This document shows, piece by piece, positions 46,851 through 59,233 of a stretch of DNA of 64,000 nt (positions within the stretch are counted from its first letter, which is position 1; each line of letters starts with the position of its first letter). The notes under the pieces were generated by a model. The model ran no database searches. It saw nothing but the letters and a program-made list of their open reading frames with translations, and was not told the DNA's origin. The stretch is from Topomyia yanbarensis. Lineage: Eukaryota > Arthropoda > Insecta > Diptera > Culicidae. A program made the position numbers and the translations under genes. The DNA lies in contig NC_080671.1 in the NCBI RefSeq assembly GCF_030247195.1, positions 201,728,897 to 201,792,896 of the forward strand, read 5' to 3'.

Positions 46851-47580
46851 AGTGATAATAAATTACTTGAATATAAATAATGTTCTGTTAATTATCGCTT
46901 TTCTCTTGTGCGCTACAACCGAACGCCATACATGGGCAGGCACAGCACCACGCAGCGTAGGAAGGTAGGTTATGTAGATTTAACGTCTAACGAAACGAAA
47001 GGAAATCGATAAAACACACCAGGCGTCTCCATTAGCGTGCAGCCGCCAACCGGCCGCATCGGATATTGGCAATTTAAATCCATTATCGAAAACAAACTCT
47101 CCGAGGACCGATATCCAATTACACAAATTATTCATGACATCGTCTCCCTCGGAGAGAAGCAGACCCCTTGGCTTCCTAATTAAATTGATTTCATCAAAAG
47201 TCATTTTAAATGATGGCATGATGCATCCCAGCGGGTGTTTCGTTCGATACTTTCCCCCGCGGATGGATATGAGACAAAAACGGGCTACCAGGGAGCTCTC
47301 GAGATTGTTGCAAACACGTCAAATCCGTGGGTTGGCTAATCCTCTCAAACCATGCCACTTAGTTGTTCCACCAAGCGACACACGGCATTATGGATGGCTT
47401 GGTGAGAGATGATTTACGACCTGGCATTTCCTTAATTTGCTTATCCATTAAAATCAGCTTTCTCATATTCACCTCCACATCTGTAGGCAGCAGTTGCCAT
47501 CTCGTTTCGGTTAGTGCCAGTCTTCGGCCTCAAGCATGTTTGGAAGCGAAGTGAGATAGAAAGAGCAAGAATTAATAGCA
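46851..47580. promoter_or_regulatory. candidate conserved non-coding / enhancer-like block
   Basis: GC-richer, apparently single-copy sequence packed with TAATTAA, ATTACA, GATAA and CCTAATTAAATTGATTT-type motifs (about 47086-47195). Opposite-strand frames overlap (46980-47219 -, 47134-47412 +) without domains. Texture is that of insect developmental enhancers; not proven. Confidence 0.3.
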
Positions 47581-48246
47581 ATCTCTGGGGCTATAAACGC
47601 TTTTGATTGTGCATGGTAAATGGAAATGATGATATTCATAAAGTTTATTATTTACAGTCAATAATCCTGAATCATGATGCCTTCATCAGTGTGCGACCGT
47701 GTCCGCCAACAGACACATTCGCGTATACTCATGATATGTGATACTTCTGGAATTGAGCGCTGGAACATGGTCGTATGCTGAGTTGTGAATAGAATTGCTC
47801 AATTGTGTTCGTAACTAAGTTTAATTTTGGTAATTTAGACATGGAAAATTTTACGTTTCGGTAGAAATTGTTTCTCTGGATTCGAAATTTTCCCATTCGC
47901 GAAGTGAACAATATGCGTTGTTTTACCTATTACGACATGCAAATATAGCCTGCGTTAAGTCAAACCGAACTGAGCACCATTATTTTTTCTATTATTTTCC
48001 ATGTTGAAATGAATTTTTAGATAACTTTCCATTGGCATAGCAAGCAAAGAACACTTATTTGCTTTCGTTTTGCTCTTTGTGTTCCCAAAAATAAATATAT
48101 GGGGTGTTGCAAGTCCTATGTTGGATACGATAGCGTTTTTTAAGCATGTATCTCAAAATGGCGCTTGGTTTTATTTGGCTTAATATAGGCCGTATATAAT
48201 ATTCATCTGATCACGGAAAAACTTATTTCCGAGTTTTGAAAACTCG
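47581..48246. other. unassigned DNA
   Basis: No supported feature; the minus frame at 47729-47911 has no domain. Confidence 0.35.
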
Positions 48247-49945
48247 TCATCGCAGTTTAAAAATAATCTCAGCACGCACTGGTAAATTGCGTGCAAAGTA
48301 TTCGATCTTTGTAAATAAATAAAAACCCACGCTGTCATTAAGCTCAGAAATTGGAATCCTCAAGATTCTTTTCTCATTTTTAGTGTATGCCGTCAGCCTG
48401 TTGAAGATGACCCTTTCCAGAAGTTCACCAAGAGTATCCAGCAGGCATATAGGCCGATACGTTGCTGGATCTGCTGATAGTTTCCCTGGTTTTGGCAGTA
48501 ACACTGGATCTTCCATCTATCCGGGAAGTAGCCATCGTCCAGGCATTTCTGTAGGACTATCCTGAACATGTCCGGAAACGCCAGGATCGCGGTCTTCAGT
48601 GCCGCATTGGGGATACCATCCGGTCCGGGAGCTTTCTTTCGCTTTCAGCCTTTTTGCCACAATAAGGAGCTCGTCGTTGGAGACTCGGTCGTCACCAGCA
48701 TTTCCACCGTCTGCATCAATGTACGGTGTAGGTGCCCGATCAGAATGAAATAACAAGATTATATCAGAACACAATTTTTGTATCATATTGTGTTATAAAT
48801 TAGGTCTCGTTAGTAGTTAAAATAACAAAAATTTATAACAAGTAACAATACGAGATATAGTTTTGAAATATTTCTGTTATGTATTTCTGATCGGGTGGCC
48901 ATGCGGTTGGGTCGTGCTTCGGGAAAAGACCCTCCACGACAATTTTCAGTTTGTCAGCGCACATTTCGACACCGTAAGCAATGTCCCAGGGGTTAGCGTC
49001 TACTTCTCTGTACAGCTTCTTGTAGCAGGTGGACTTACTTATCACTATCTCACGTTTAAAATCGGCCCTGGTCGCCCGGAATGTTACCTTACACCCTTTT
49101 CTGATTACCACAGATCTTGCTCTTTGAACGCGTCTTCTGGCTTTTAGGGAGGCAGCGCGGCGGATGCTGAGCCATTCGTTCCACAAGTACGCCGGTAGTT
49201 CCTTGGCTCCATTTTCCTCGGCATTGTTACATCACATGCACTCGCTACGCGGGCTCGGATTTGGTGTGACGCTGTCAGCAAGAAGTGCTTCCACAAAAAG
49301 GTCCGTGTCGAAGTCCTTTGTTTTCCACTCCCGCTCACTAGTCCTCACTCTCCGCGTGACTGTACGATTCCGCCGACCAATGGTGTAGTGTGTCGCCTCC
49401 TGGTCGCTATGTGTATACTGCTCACTAACTCGCCAATTCATGTTATCCATGCATAATGTTATGTCGATGATGGATTCCCGGCCGTTTTACGGAATGTGCT
49501 AGCGGAACCTTCGTTGCACAGCCTTACGTCCAGCTTTGCCAGTGCCTCCAATAGGCTGTAACCTCTTGCGTTGGTAAGCCTGCTACTCCACTCCACGGTC
49601 CAAGTGTTAAAGTTTCCTTCTATAACAACCGGCGTTCCTCTGACTAATGAGTCGGTTAGTGTTTCTAGCATCTGATTGTACTGCTCTGGTGTCCATCTTG
49701 GGGGAGCATAGCAGCTACAGACGAATAAGCCGTTGATCCTGGCGATCACGAAGCCTTCGTGTGCGTCATTCACCACCTCTTGGGCAGGAAAACCGCCCAT
49801 TACTTGGATTGCCGCCATCCCTGCACTGTCCACCACCCAGTTGCGGTTATCGGGAGGAACACAATACAGCTCTGCAATAATTGCAACGTCGTACTTCGTT
49901 TCTATTGTTGACCGCTACAACAGTTGCTGTGCAATGTCGCAATGA
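48247..49945 (-). pseudogene. R1-type LINE ORF2: endonuclease, linker and start of reverse transcriptase
   Basis: ORF2 supplies the nicking endonuclease and reverse transcriptase. Minus blocks in order: DVAIIAELYCVPPDNRNWVV; 49836-49459 with GFVIARINGLFVCSCYAPPR, RGTPVVIEGNFNTWTVEW (catalytic GDFN altered to GNFN) and AKLDVRLCNEGSASTF; 49450-49232 with WRVSEQYTHSDQEATHYTIG (the SDH-type motif reads SDQ); 49338-49144 in another frame (MPRKMEPRNYRR); 49186-48833 with KREIVISKSTCYKKLYREVD and DANPWDIAYGV; 48786-48517 with VSNDELLIVAKRLK; 48516-48247 with LPKPGKLSADPATYRPICLL, the entry to reverse transcriptase. After LTAYTKNEKR the sequence no longer resembles the family. Altered catalytic residues and frameshifts mark a pseudogene. 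Confidence 0.85.
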
Positions 49946-49975
49946 TTGAGAGATTAAACTGGGTTATCTCCATCA

Positions 49976-50880
49976 TTGTTGGCCCGGCTTCACCATTTTG
50001 TACGCTGGGCATTTGAAGCCTCCCGTCGTGTGGTCATTTCTGTCCTCTGGTTTGCAGAGAAAAGGGGCACATTGCAGTCTTTAGCAATCTGTCCCTTTTC
50101 TCCGAATTTTCTACACAGTGCAGACCAGTCCGAGCCCTTGCAGTTTCTCACCTTATGGCCGAGGTCCAAGCACCAGAAGCATCGCTGCATCTGTTTGGGG
50201 CCTCGCGGAGCGACTCTCAACGAGCACACCGACCATCCGACTTATATCTTGCCAGTCTCCTCCAGTTTGTGTTACCTATCTGAGTGCGCCTCGTTTTAAC
50301 AACGTTCTCTCCCGACTCGCTTCGTTCGCTTCGATGATCAGTGCGTCGCCCTTGTTCTACTCCCGAGGAAGCTTACGTCTCTTTTTCTTCCCTTGTTCCT
50401 GATTTTTTTCCTTTTGTTTTCGTTCCCTTCGCTCCGCCTGCTGGCTTCCTACGATACCCACAACGGTCTTTCCCACGTTACTCTGGTCGATTTTTTGCTT
50501 TTTCGGGCCCTGTTGCTTCCCTGGCGGGTCCTTAATTTTTTTCTCTGAGCGAGTATTATGATACTTTTTCGGTCGATTCAGCTCTCATCAAGAGCGCCTT
50601 CTGATCGCGTTCTATCGCTGTTACAGCCGATTTCATATTCGTCACAAGCTGCTTCAGCTCGTCGACCTTTTTCCTCGATTCCGTCAAGTACAACTTTCCA
50701 AGATGTGAGTCATTCTAGGTGGTGTCGTTATCTGATCTCGAGATGAACACTCGATTCGGTAACCCCATCTCACGTTGGTTTCCTCGTGGCTCATTCTGTA
50801 TCAAGCCACTGCTGGTATTTGCTGTGGCTACCCGTGGCGTAACCGGTGATCTCTGCAGCAAACCGCTCCTTGCAAACACA
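49976..50880 (-). pseudogene. R1-type LINE ORF1 (gag-like) remnant
   Basis: Nucleic-acid-binding ORF1 product. The minus strand 50750-50560 reads coiled-coil-like KLYLTESRKKVDELKQLVTN and AIERDQKALLMRAEST. A Lys/Gln-rich linker follows (RKQKEKNQEQGKKKRRK). Then 50229-49990 has CSLRVAPRGPKQMQRCFWCL, with zinc knuckle CFWCLDLGHKVRNC intact and a second, CRKFGEKGQIAKDC, that lost one Cys and the His. Stops and frameshifts are present. Lies directly upstream of ORF2, as in R1 elements. Confidence 0.75.
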
Positions 50881-50889
50881 ATCATTTAT

Positions 50890-51611
50890 GTTATTGGATG
50901 TTTCCATTTAGTATATATATATATGTATATGTATGTGTGTATGTGCGGATATATTAAAAAAGTGTCTACACCGTTTTCTCGGAGACGGCTGAACCGCTTT
51001 TTCCAAACTAAGATTCAAATGAAAGGTAGTATTCCCATCGGCTGCTATTGAATTTCGTTTTGATCCGACATCTGGATCCCGAACTACGAGTTGAAGAGCA
51101 CGGTTACATAGAAAACCTTGCCAAAATTTGTCCACATCGTTTTTCCGGAATTCTCTGAACCGATTTTCATAAGCTTAGTCGTAAATGACAGGTACATCAA
51201 CTGCTATTGAATTTTGTGCGGATCCGACTTCTTGTTCCTGAATTACAGGGTGATGAGTACGATCACGCAGAAAATTTCGATTTCAATGGATACTGCGATG
51301 AATATATAAAGCTGATTTTTTTAAATGTGATCCCAAGTACTTGGACTTGTAGTTGTAGGTCCCTAACAGACATTCAAAGTCTCTTTGGTCATCATCGACG
51401 ATTCTGGCAGCCCCGCCGGAAGTATCCAAATTTAAAATAACAATTACATCGGTTGCTCGGAGATGGCCGGACCGGTACCAAACTTAGTCTCAAATGAAAG
51501 GTATATTATCCCCGAAGACGTCTACAAAATTTTGACAAAAAACCGACTTTACCAATTTGGTGTTTAGACCATTTGGGCATAAAATATCCTTCCTACACAT
51601 GGTTCAAACAT
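50890..51611 (+). repeat. repeat family X, older copy, 5' part
   Basis: TATGTATGTGTGTATGTG tract, GGAGACGGCTGAACCG, GGCTGCTATTGAATTT, GGGTGATGAGTACGATCACG and TTAGTCTCAAATGAAAGG follow the family order of 20140-20600 with more divergence. Continues at 53234. Confidence 0.7.
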
Positions 51612-53233
51612 CCCAAGTAACAAATTTAGTTTTATTACACTTGAAGATATCTTCAAAATTAGTTCCATAAAACCGAACATAAAACCGATTTCTCTACAAC
51701 ACTGCTTCAAGACTACCATAAACCCTTCTTAAGACGAAAAAGGCCCATTCTTAAGATGGTTCTCAAGAGTATTTTCCAAGGTTTTCTTAAAACTTTTAGA
51801 TCTTATCAATACATTCTTATAGTGGTGTTCAAGAGCTGCTTAAAACTAATATAAGGCTACCATAAGTCTTGATAGTTTTATGATATTCTTCTAGAACACT
51901 TCTAGTGCTATGAAACTGCTTTATTAGTTAGACAGGTTGGTGTATAGATGAAAAGAATAAGCTTGGGAAAAAATATATCCATCATATGATGTTCAATCAC
52001 CAAAATGGATACAAATAAAAATCGATAATATAAGTGGCTTTTTAAGCTCATAATTGAGAAAATTTGCATGCGATTGCCAGTTTTCCGATAATATGCAATA
52101 TAAAAGTGCGAAAAATTCAAAGCGCCGTCAAAAAATCTCTAAAACATTGATTTTTATAGGAAATATTAAATCGTTTCGAAAATTCAATAGTATGTATTGT
52201 TCATAATTGTCATATTTTGGATTAAACGCGTGCATAAACATTTTTCTAGTTCAGAAATGCATTTCAATCAGTGAAAATCAGTTCAGTATATGAAAAAAAG
52301 TTATTATTTTGATTCTTATGCTAATGGCTACCATTTCGAAGCGGTCAAAATTATCCACGACGCCATTACTTATCATTGGATTTAACTGAAACCGTCAAAA
52401 AATCTTATTAAAACTAATTATTTTTGCTCAAGAGTAATAGGAGTTTTTGAAGATTGTGATAAATTCATTTTTATTTGTGATACACTTGAAGAAGAGCTGT
52501 TGGACTTAAATAAAACTAATAGGAATTTTTCAAGACAGAAAGGTTAGATGGAAGTTCGCCAGTCTATTTAATTTTGAAAATGTCAATGTTGAAATAAAAA
52601 TGCCTATGATTAATTATTATGGTAATCACAATTCCATCTAAAAGTCGTTGAATTATTTCAACAATGCATGTTAAATAGAGCTATATGAACAACTAACGAC
52701 ATCTCGCTATATGTGCAGCACCTACAGATTTGCAAAGTTAAATGATTAATTTATAATCATCGAGTTTGCTGTTTATAAACGATTGAGATACATGTCTCGT
52801 CTTCTCCGTTGGGATACGTCACATATCCCGTCAGTCGGTACAGTTTGTTTATTATAGAACGCTCTTATGCAAGAGTATTTTCACCTCGTTTAAAGCTTTA
52901 AGGAGGTTTTATGGTAGCATTCTTAAGATACGTTATACTTCAACAAGAATGTCAAGAAACTATCTTTTGGGTTTTAAGGAGGTTGGAAAGCGATATCTTA
53001 AGTAAGGGCTCCAGATTCTCTTAAAACTGCTCATAAGACTAATTACTCTTATGAAAAATGTAGCTTTATGGATATTTCTTTAATAGTTCTTGAAGCACTC
53101 TTAAACCTCGTCAAGCATATAAAACTAAAAGCCCTTTTCATAAGCAATGTTAAACCAGATTCACTATGTAATGCCTTGATAAAACTACCATAAAACCTAA
53201 ATAAAACCAATTAGCATTGGATTGTTACTTGGG
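51612..53233. mobile_element. DNA transposon with CCCAAGTAACAA termini (1.62 kb)
   Basis: CCCAAGTAACAA at 51612 and its complement TTGTTACTTGGG ending at 53233, with AT just outside both. Both subterminal regions (51640-51910, 52880-53215) are packed with CTTAAAAC/CATAAAAC/TTAAGA motifs. No transposase; inserted in family X. Confidence 0.7.
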
Positions 53234-53480
53234 ATTATCCTTTTTCTCCTACCACCTGATCAAGACAATATCTCGAATCGCCGTTTACTGGTTATGATGG
53301 TTCAAGTTTTTGATTTGGCCGTTTTTCTTTTGTATAGTTTCCATGTCATGTATAATAAAAATGTAATATATACATTAAAACGTTTTTAATGAACATAACC
53401 AACCATGAAATCCGAATGTTCATGGTTGAGAAAGGCACAATTGCACCACTAGGTGAATTAAAATAGGTTTTTCGTATATA
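53234..53480 (+). repeat. repeat family X tail
   Basis: TGTATAATAAAAATGTAATA, then TGAGAAAGGCACAATTGCAC and TAGGTGAATTAAAATAGG match 22190-22320. Completes the copy split by the CCCAAGTAACAA element. Confidence 0.75.
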
Positions 53481-55016
53481 TTTTGAAAATAATACACAAC
53501 AAAGAAAGCATTTTTTTAAAAAATGCACACGTTATCTCGAATGTTTCGTAATATTTTGGATAATGCTTACGAAGGGGGGGGGCGTTATTTCAAGATTAGT
53601 GGAAATGATACAGAGCTCTTATATAGCTAAGGATGCCAAATTTGTCCCAGACGTGTATTACAAATATGTTCTTGGTTGATCATTAAAATCAGTAAAAAAT
53701 ATTGACATTTCTTTTACTACAAAAGAATCAAAATCGACAATATGTTCCAAATGCATTCTCATCAATAAAACTGCGTTCAGAAATGGTGAAATTAAATTAT
53801 GGAACCGACTTAACTATTTTTCGTGACTTGGTATTGACAGCCGATATATATAGGACAGCAAAACCATACACTATCTCGCTATGGTGCATAGTGCCCAGCG
53901 AATGAGCTGGAATTTCCATAACCATTCAATTCAGCCAATGTGAGCTGCGTAGCCCAAAATCGCAAGATTAACGCAATACCGTAAGTGCTCTATACAATAT
54001 AAGTCATTATAGTGATTTGCATAACGGTGTGTTCGTGATGATGTTGAACGTCGTGGTAATCATAAACCATGCACAACAAACTGCGATGCTGAGTTTATAT
54101 ATCGACCGGAAAGGATCTCGCCGCACGAATATGTATGTATGAATCTTTCAATCTGCCAAACTGAGCAAATTTCCCTCCCCCTCGGATAGCGCCGATTCTT
54201 CGTTGGGAGGGGAATCGAACTGACTAAATTTCATGGGATCGCTCGATCGCTTTCTGTTTATGACGTGCCTGAACATGCCTGTATTCGGCTTGTATGTTTT
54301 CTGTCGTAATTGTCACGTGCCACCCGCTGTGCTCGAATGGATCGACTGTGCTGCTAGTGATGGGAGCTCGGAACGAGCTAACCGGAGGAGGTAGAAAAGA
54401 TGACACATTTTATGGATATCATAATATTAAACCTATGTAATTGGTGTCGCCAGCCAAAGATATATGCGCCTATTCTATTTTGCCTGTATTTCTCCGTATG
54501 TTTATGCCTCTTGCAGCGTGCTTCCCAGTTTTGGGAAGGAGATGAAAAATTACACCACGGGAGGGCGCGAAACAAATGTTTCGTTTCATCCATGTATTAT
54601 GTTTACTTATTAATGAAAACAGACATTTTAAAAGATAGTGATGGGAAAACGGGAATCTGATGCTGAGCGGTGGACTGCTTGCTGATTCTTCGAAGCCAAC
54701 TGACTCCCGACAGTCATTTAAACGCCAGTGACAGTAAATTAACAAACAGAAACCGACCAGAACCAGCTGTTATTTATGTTCGAAAAATTAGTGCACTGCA
54801 CTGCTAGATAATCCATTCGAAATTAAAAGCCGTACGCTTATTTTATACTACAGAATGTTTTTGTAGCGTGATGCAAATAAAATCGTACCTTTGAGCGATT
54901 TTGTCATGAATATTGAACAAATACTAATTTTGTGACGGGGGTAGATAAACGATTTTAAAATACTGTGTTTGTCCGGATAGAAAAATTATGCCAATACAGT
55001 CCTAATGTTAGGAGGA
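53481..55016. other. unassigned DNA
   Basis: A G-run at 53574-53582. Complex single-copy texture at 54160-54380 with opposite-strand short frames; no domain recognised at 53702-53905 or 54400-54745. Confidence 0.35.
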
Positions 55017-55289
55017 CCCGAGGTCAGGGCCGCCGAGAGGGGGGGGGGGGACCCGGGTGTTTCCCCCCGGGCCCGGAGTTTTGAAGGGGGCCCGGATTTT
55101 TAACAGAAACTAAAATTTTGACAAATACTTTTTCGACAAAAATTTATTTGAGAATATAATTAAAAATTCAATATCTTGTGTATGAGGTAACTAGAATAGC
55201 GAAAATTCTAAACTACTGCATATTTGATATCAACTTTGTTTATACCAACCTAATTCACTCATCGCAACAAGATCAGACTCGAGCGGGCA

Positions 55290-55425
55290 TAGCGGAATTT
55301 GTACATTGAATGTCATGTACGCAGCTCACCTGGGTCGAATCCCAACCCCGTTGTTATAGGAAAGTTCCTAACCTGAATGAAGAAGGGAATGACCTTAAGG
55401 TTAAAATCTCTATAATCGAAAAAAT
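55290..55425 (+). mobile_element. tRNA-derived SINE, 3' part
   Basis: GTACGCAGCTCACCTGGG, box B GGGTCGAATCCCAACCC, a body with GAATGACCTTAAGGTTAAAA and an end of CTATAATCGAAAAAA. Box A is weak (GCATAGCGGAAT). Confidence 0.65.
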
Positions 55426-57220
55426 ATGATCAGATGTGTAAGGGTTAAACAATTAAATGGTTTGATTAGAAGTCATCAGTTTATCTTTAAATTTCGCCAA
55501 TTTGAAATCGATTTTTTTGATTTAATAAATTTCCAATCTTCGAAAGCGCTGGATTAGTATCGAAAGTGATTATTGAAAGAAAAAAAACCCTGCTTAGGGT
55601 TGCTACACCGGTTTTTGGAGACGAATTCCGTGTCTTCGTTCAGGTAAATCCGAATGCGCCCGGAAGAATCCTTTAGATTATTTTGCAATTTTGCGTTGCC
55701 CTTTTCTTTACCAGGAATGGCCCAGCACCCAGTCCTCATAAACATCATCCTTGGGTCGGGTTGCAGGCCCTAATTGTTAAGGAGGGCCCCTCTTGGCGTT
55801 GACGAATATTATTTTAAAAGTGCCATTTAAGTTTACTTTACCCCATTGAACCATCGCTTCAATGGATTAATAGTCCTCACAAAGATTCTCGAAAGAAACT
55901 GAAGTATGATTTCACACCCCGTGTTTGTTTACTGAGGAGCAGAGCAAAGCTCGCTCGGGTTATCCTTCACAGCGAGAGTGGTTGGTGCTTTTGGATTCTT
56001 TATGAATATCCGAGAAAGCAACATCAGTTACAACATCCATCTAAACCAACAAAACTGTTAACAAATGCAAAAACATACAACTAAATGTGAACGGCACAGA
56101 AAGGTGGTGTGCTTTATCAAAACATTACACTCTGCGGTGAATGTGAAGAAAATAAAATATTTTTCCTCCTAGTGCTACGAGCTACAAAGGAAATGAAACA
56201 GTGCATATTTATTTGTTTTTAAGCGTTTTATACAATTTTATTCTATTGCAAAGCAATAGAAGCGCTCCAAAATTCTGTCCAGTCGAGATCACTTTAATTC
56301 GAAATTCCAATTGATTTCAACGCATACCCAACGCAATTCTATGCCCTGCTCAGTAAAATTCTGCTGGTCAAAGTACCCCTAGAGGCGGTAACCCTACCTC
56401 TATTTGAGAGCTCAATTGGTCAAATGAGTCATCAAAAACTCTTGTTATACCAAAAGAATTCGAAAATAATCCAAAAATTTAAATTTAAAATTTAATATAT
56501 ATGGTTTGCTGTTTATTGATACAAATTTTATGAAAAATCATATTCAGATACGAGATGATACATAAAAACATTTTTGTGAAGGGGTCATACTCAAATGACG
56601 TAACTTTTTTCGGCGATTTTCGGCTACCAATTCTCCCTAGCAAAGAGGCCAGGGATGGAAAAAAATTAATACGTTTTACAATTCTTTCAAATACGGCCTT
56701 TTATCAACATTTTCATTATAACAGCAAATTGCGTACACAACAAGCCTCTTTCGTGACGCGTATAGTGTTAATAGTTTTGTTTTGAATTTTATGCAATGGA
56801 GCATGAAAAGAAGATCTCTCAGGTCACAATCCTGCAGCTGCCAATGATTCTAAGAAGCATACGTTCAACTAAATTATTAAATTGTGTTTGATTGATTTCG
56901 AAGAGAAAATTTAACTCAGCTACCAAACTAAATCAACTAGTTAGCAAGATTAGCTAATTAATGTAGCAAATTAAATCATACAAAATCTTTTCGTTTTGGA
57001 GGAGTGAGCGTGAGATTTTGAACGTCGCTTCCTGACCGTAACGATTTTATTTTTATTTTTGAACTATTTTCTAGAAATCAGTTACAACATTCTTGGAAAA
57101 TATTTTAAGGTATGCTAACACACCAACACAAATAAAAGAATAATTCATGTTTTTATAGGATTATGAATGTATTCGAATCCAGCATAGCGTAAAATCCAAC
57201 CAAAACCTTTATTTGAAATG
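55426..57220. other. unassigned DNA
   Basis: The minus frame at 55554-55748 (NEDTEFVSKNRCSNPKQ) looks protein-like but I cannot place it. The frame at 56555-56785 (+) is unrecognised. Confidence 0.3.
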
Positions 57221-57787
57221 TGATCCATGTTTCTCTTTTTTTTTTTATTCCTGCATGGATTTTTTTTTATTTTGTTAAAATTTCGTTGATCTATTTTTTC
57301 AATTTGTGGATTGTATTTCCACAATTGTAAGATTCTGCTTTTTTTTATCTATTTGCATACTTTTATTTTATCCATCTTTTTACGTTCCTTACTTTTGCTT
57401 TTTTTCTATTGCTATCACTATCACTTACTTTAATTTATAGTTTTTTCTCTGGTATTGAATTTTATTCGCAATTTTTCTAGAAAATTCTGCTTTCTTTATT
57501 TCTTTCTTACTTTTCTTACTTACTTTTAATACCCTGCTTTTTTATTTCTTTCTTTTGTCATTCTATCTAATTTTTACAATTCATCTATTTACTACATTTA
57601 TTCTTGTCATAGCCTTTTTCTATTTCCTTTTTTCATATTCTTTTGCATTTCCGAAAGCAATTTTACTTCTTCAAGTTCATTCCAATTTGTATTATTGTTT
57701 AATTTTTTACCTTTCTCCTATTTTCTTCCTCATTTTCTAGTTTTTAGCTTTCCGTTTATGGTAGTTTTATTTTTTCCCATTATTCAT
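57221..57787 (+). repeat. T-rich low-complexity region
   Basis: Long TTTTTCTAT/TTTCTTAC-like tracts. Hydrophobic ORFs here (57555-57740, 57695-57898) follow from T-rich codons and are not genes. Confidence 0.8.
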
Positions 57788-58356
57788 TTAACCCTCAAAA
57801 AGGCAACCGGGTCTCAGAGGCCCGGCACGTTACAATTTTTTAGTTACAAAAAAATGTGTATGCAGTATAAGCTTGGGCATGTAAATTTTAATAAGTAGCT
57901 TTGAAATCTATAACAAAAATAAAGAATTGTGAAATTTTCATCTATAGAGTGATGCGCAGCTATGTTTGAATTTTCTACATGCACAAAAAGGCAAGCCGGG
58001 CCTGGCAGGCCCGGTGTGCATGCAATATTTACTAGGAATACCACGGGTTTTATACATTAATATTTATCTGAAAAAAACATTTTGATGAGTTCATCTCTAT
58101 ATTAGCAGGTATTTTTTCAAGTTTTAACTGATTTTATCTTTTTACCTTTTTATAAGAAAAAAATAGCATACGATAATCACCTGTGTCACACTTTTTTGAG
58201 TAAATACTTTTATTTCACCCACTGTGGTCTACTTGACAATTATTTGGATATAACATAACCTAACTCTGTCGTTATTGTCTATTTTTGTTGTCTATTCTTT
58301 GTGTTATAGTTGTCGTAATTATTCAAATTGTAGGATCTAAATATAAATAAATAAAT

Positions 58357-58514
58357 ATGGCTATAAGACGATATGCCCATGTTTTCAATCGTCTCAAAGA
58401 ATCTGAAATAATGGAAGAAATGCAAATTCAACAGCAGACGATTCCGAAACTGATTTGCAAAGCGAGGAAGAAGACGTGAATGATATTGCTTCCGACGATG
58501 AATCTGATGCAGAC
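58357..58514 (+). pseudogene. piggyBac-like transposase N-terminus remnant
   Basis: ATG at 58357 opens MAIRRYAHVFNRLKESEIM. After a frameshift near 58420 the sequence reads ADDSETDLQSEEEDVNDIAS and DDESDAD. Acidic N-termini precede the catalytic domain in piggyBac proteins. No catalytic domain follows: at 58515 the sequence turns into repeat family X. Assignment rests mainly on the surrounding TTAA/CCCT structure. Confidence 0.4.
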
Positions 58515-59160
58515 TGTAATTCCGGAACCGGAAGTCGGATCAATTAGAAATTCAACAGCAGCCAATGCGAATGCTGTACCTTTCATTTGAAACCAAGTTT
58601 GTAAAAATCGGTAAAGAAATAGATATGACGCTATCGCTGAGAAATAGATATGACATTATCTTAGGAACTTGGTAAGTTCCCCCGGGGCATCAAGAACCGC
58701 CATAGCTGGCCAATGTGGTCGAAGTGCCTTCGGTGGGTCATTAATGATCTAGACATGCAAAGCCAAGTAATGTTGCACATATTTTAATATATATTGCATC
58801 ATTTGGACATCATGGTGGTATCAGTTTCTATGGAAATTTTCTGTGTGATTGTACTCTTCAACACGTAACTCCAGAACCAAAAGTCGGATCAATAAAAAAA
58901 ATCAATGGCGACCGATGGGAAGGCTGCACCTTTCATTTGAGACTAAGTTTGTACAAATCGGTCCAGCCACCTCAGAGAAAAATCGGTGAGATTGTTTGCC
59001 ACATACATACATCCATACATACATACACACACAGATATTTTACGATCTCGACGAACTGAGTCGAATGGTATAAGAGATTTGGCCCTGCGGGTCTCGGTTA
59101 AAAGTCGAAATTTCGACCGATTGCATAACCTTTCTATATGAGAACGGCAAAAAGGAGCTT
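58515..59160 (+). repeat. repeat family X copy inside the piggyBac element
   Basis: TGTAATTCCGGAACCGGAAG, CATTTGAGACTAAGTTTGTA, a CATACATACA tract, and GAACGGCAAAAAGG at the end. Same order as 19260-19538. The ORF at 58943-59164 is repeat-derived. Confidence 0.7.
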
Positions 59161-59233
59161 GCATTTAGACGGGCCTGAGAGGCCCGGCTTGCCCTTTAAT
59201 GTTAGGATTTTAGCTTGCCTTCACAAGGGTTAA

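Larger units (their letters stand above)
48247..50880 (-). mobile_element. R1-clade LINE, truncated at its 3' side
   Basis: Minus-strand ORF1 (50880-49990) then ORF2 (about 49945-48380) with several frameshifts. Similarity stops shortly after the reverse transcriptase start near 48370. LINEs usually lose their 5' end, so loss of the 3' half implies later deletion or replacement. Confidence 0.8.
57788..59233 (+). mobile_element. piggyBac-like element, internally damaged
   Basis: TTAA at 57788-57791 and 59230-59233 bounds CCCTCAAAAAGGCAACC on the left and, inverted, CCCTTGTGAAGGCAAGC on the right. TTAA duplication and CCCT ends are the piggyBac hallmark. A CGGGCCTGAGAGGCCCGG-like palindromic motif lies near both ends (57809, 57998, 59167). 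Only an acidic N-terminal transposase-like piece remains, joined to a family X copy. Confidence 0.75.

Noticed and set aside
55554..55748. Minus frame with NEDTEFVSKNRCSNPKQ as an element protein
   Set aside because: Protein-like but I could not match it to any family, so no gene is called.
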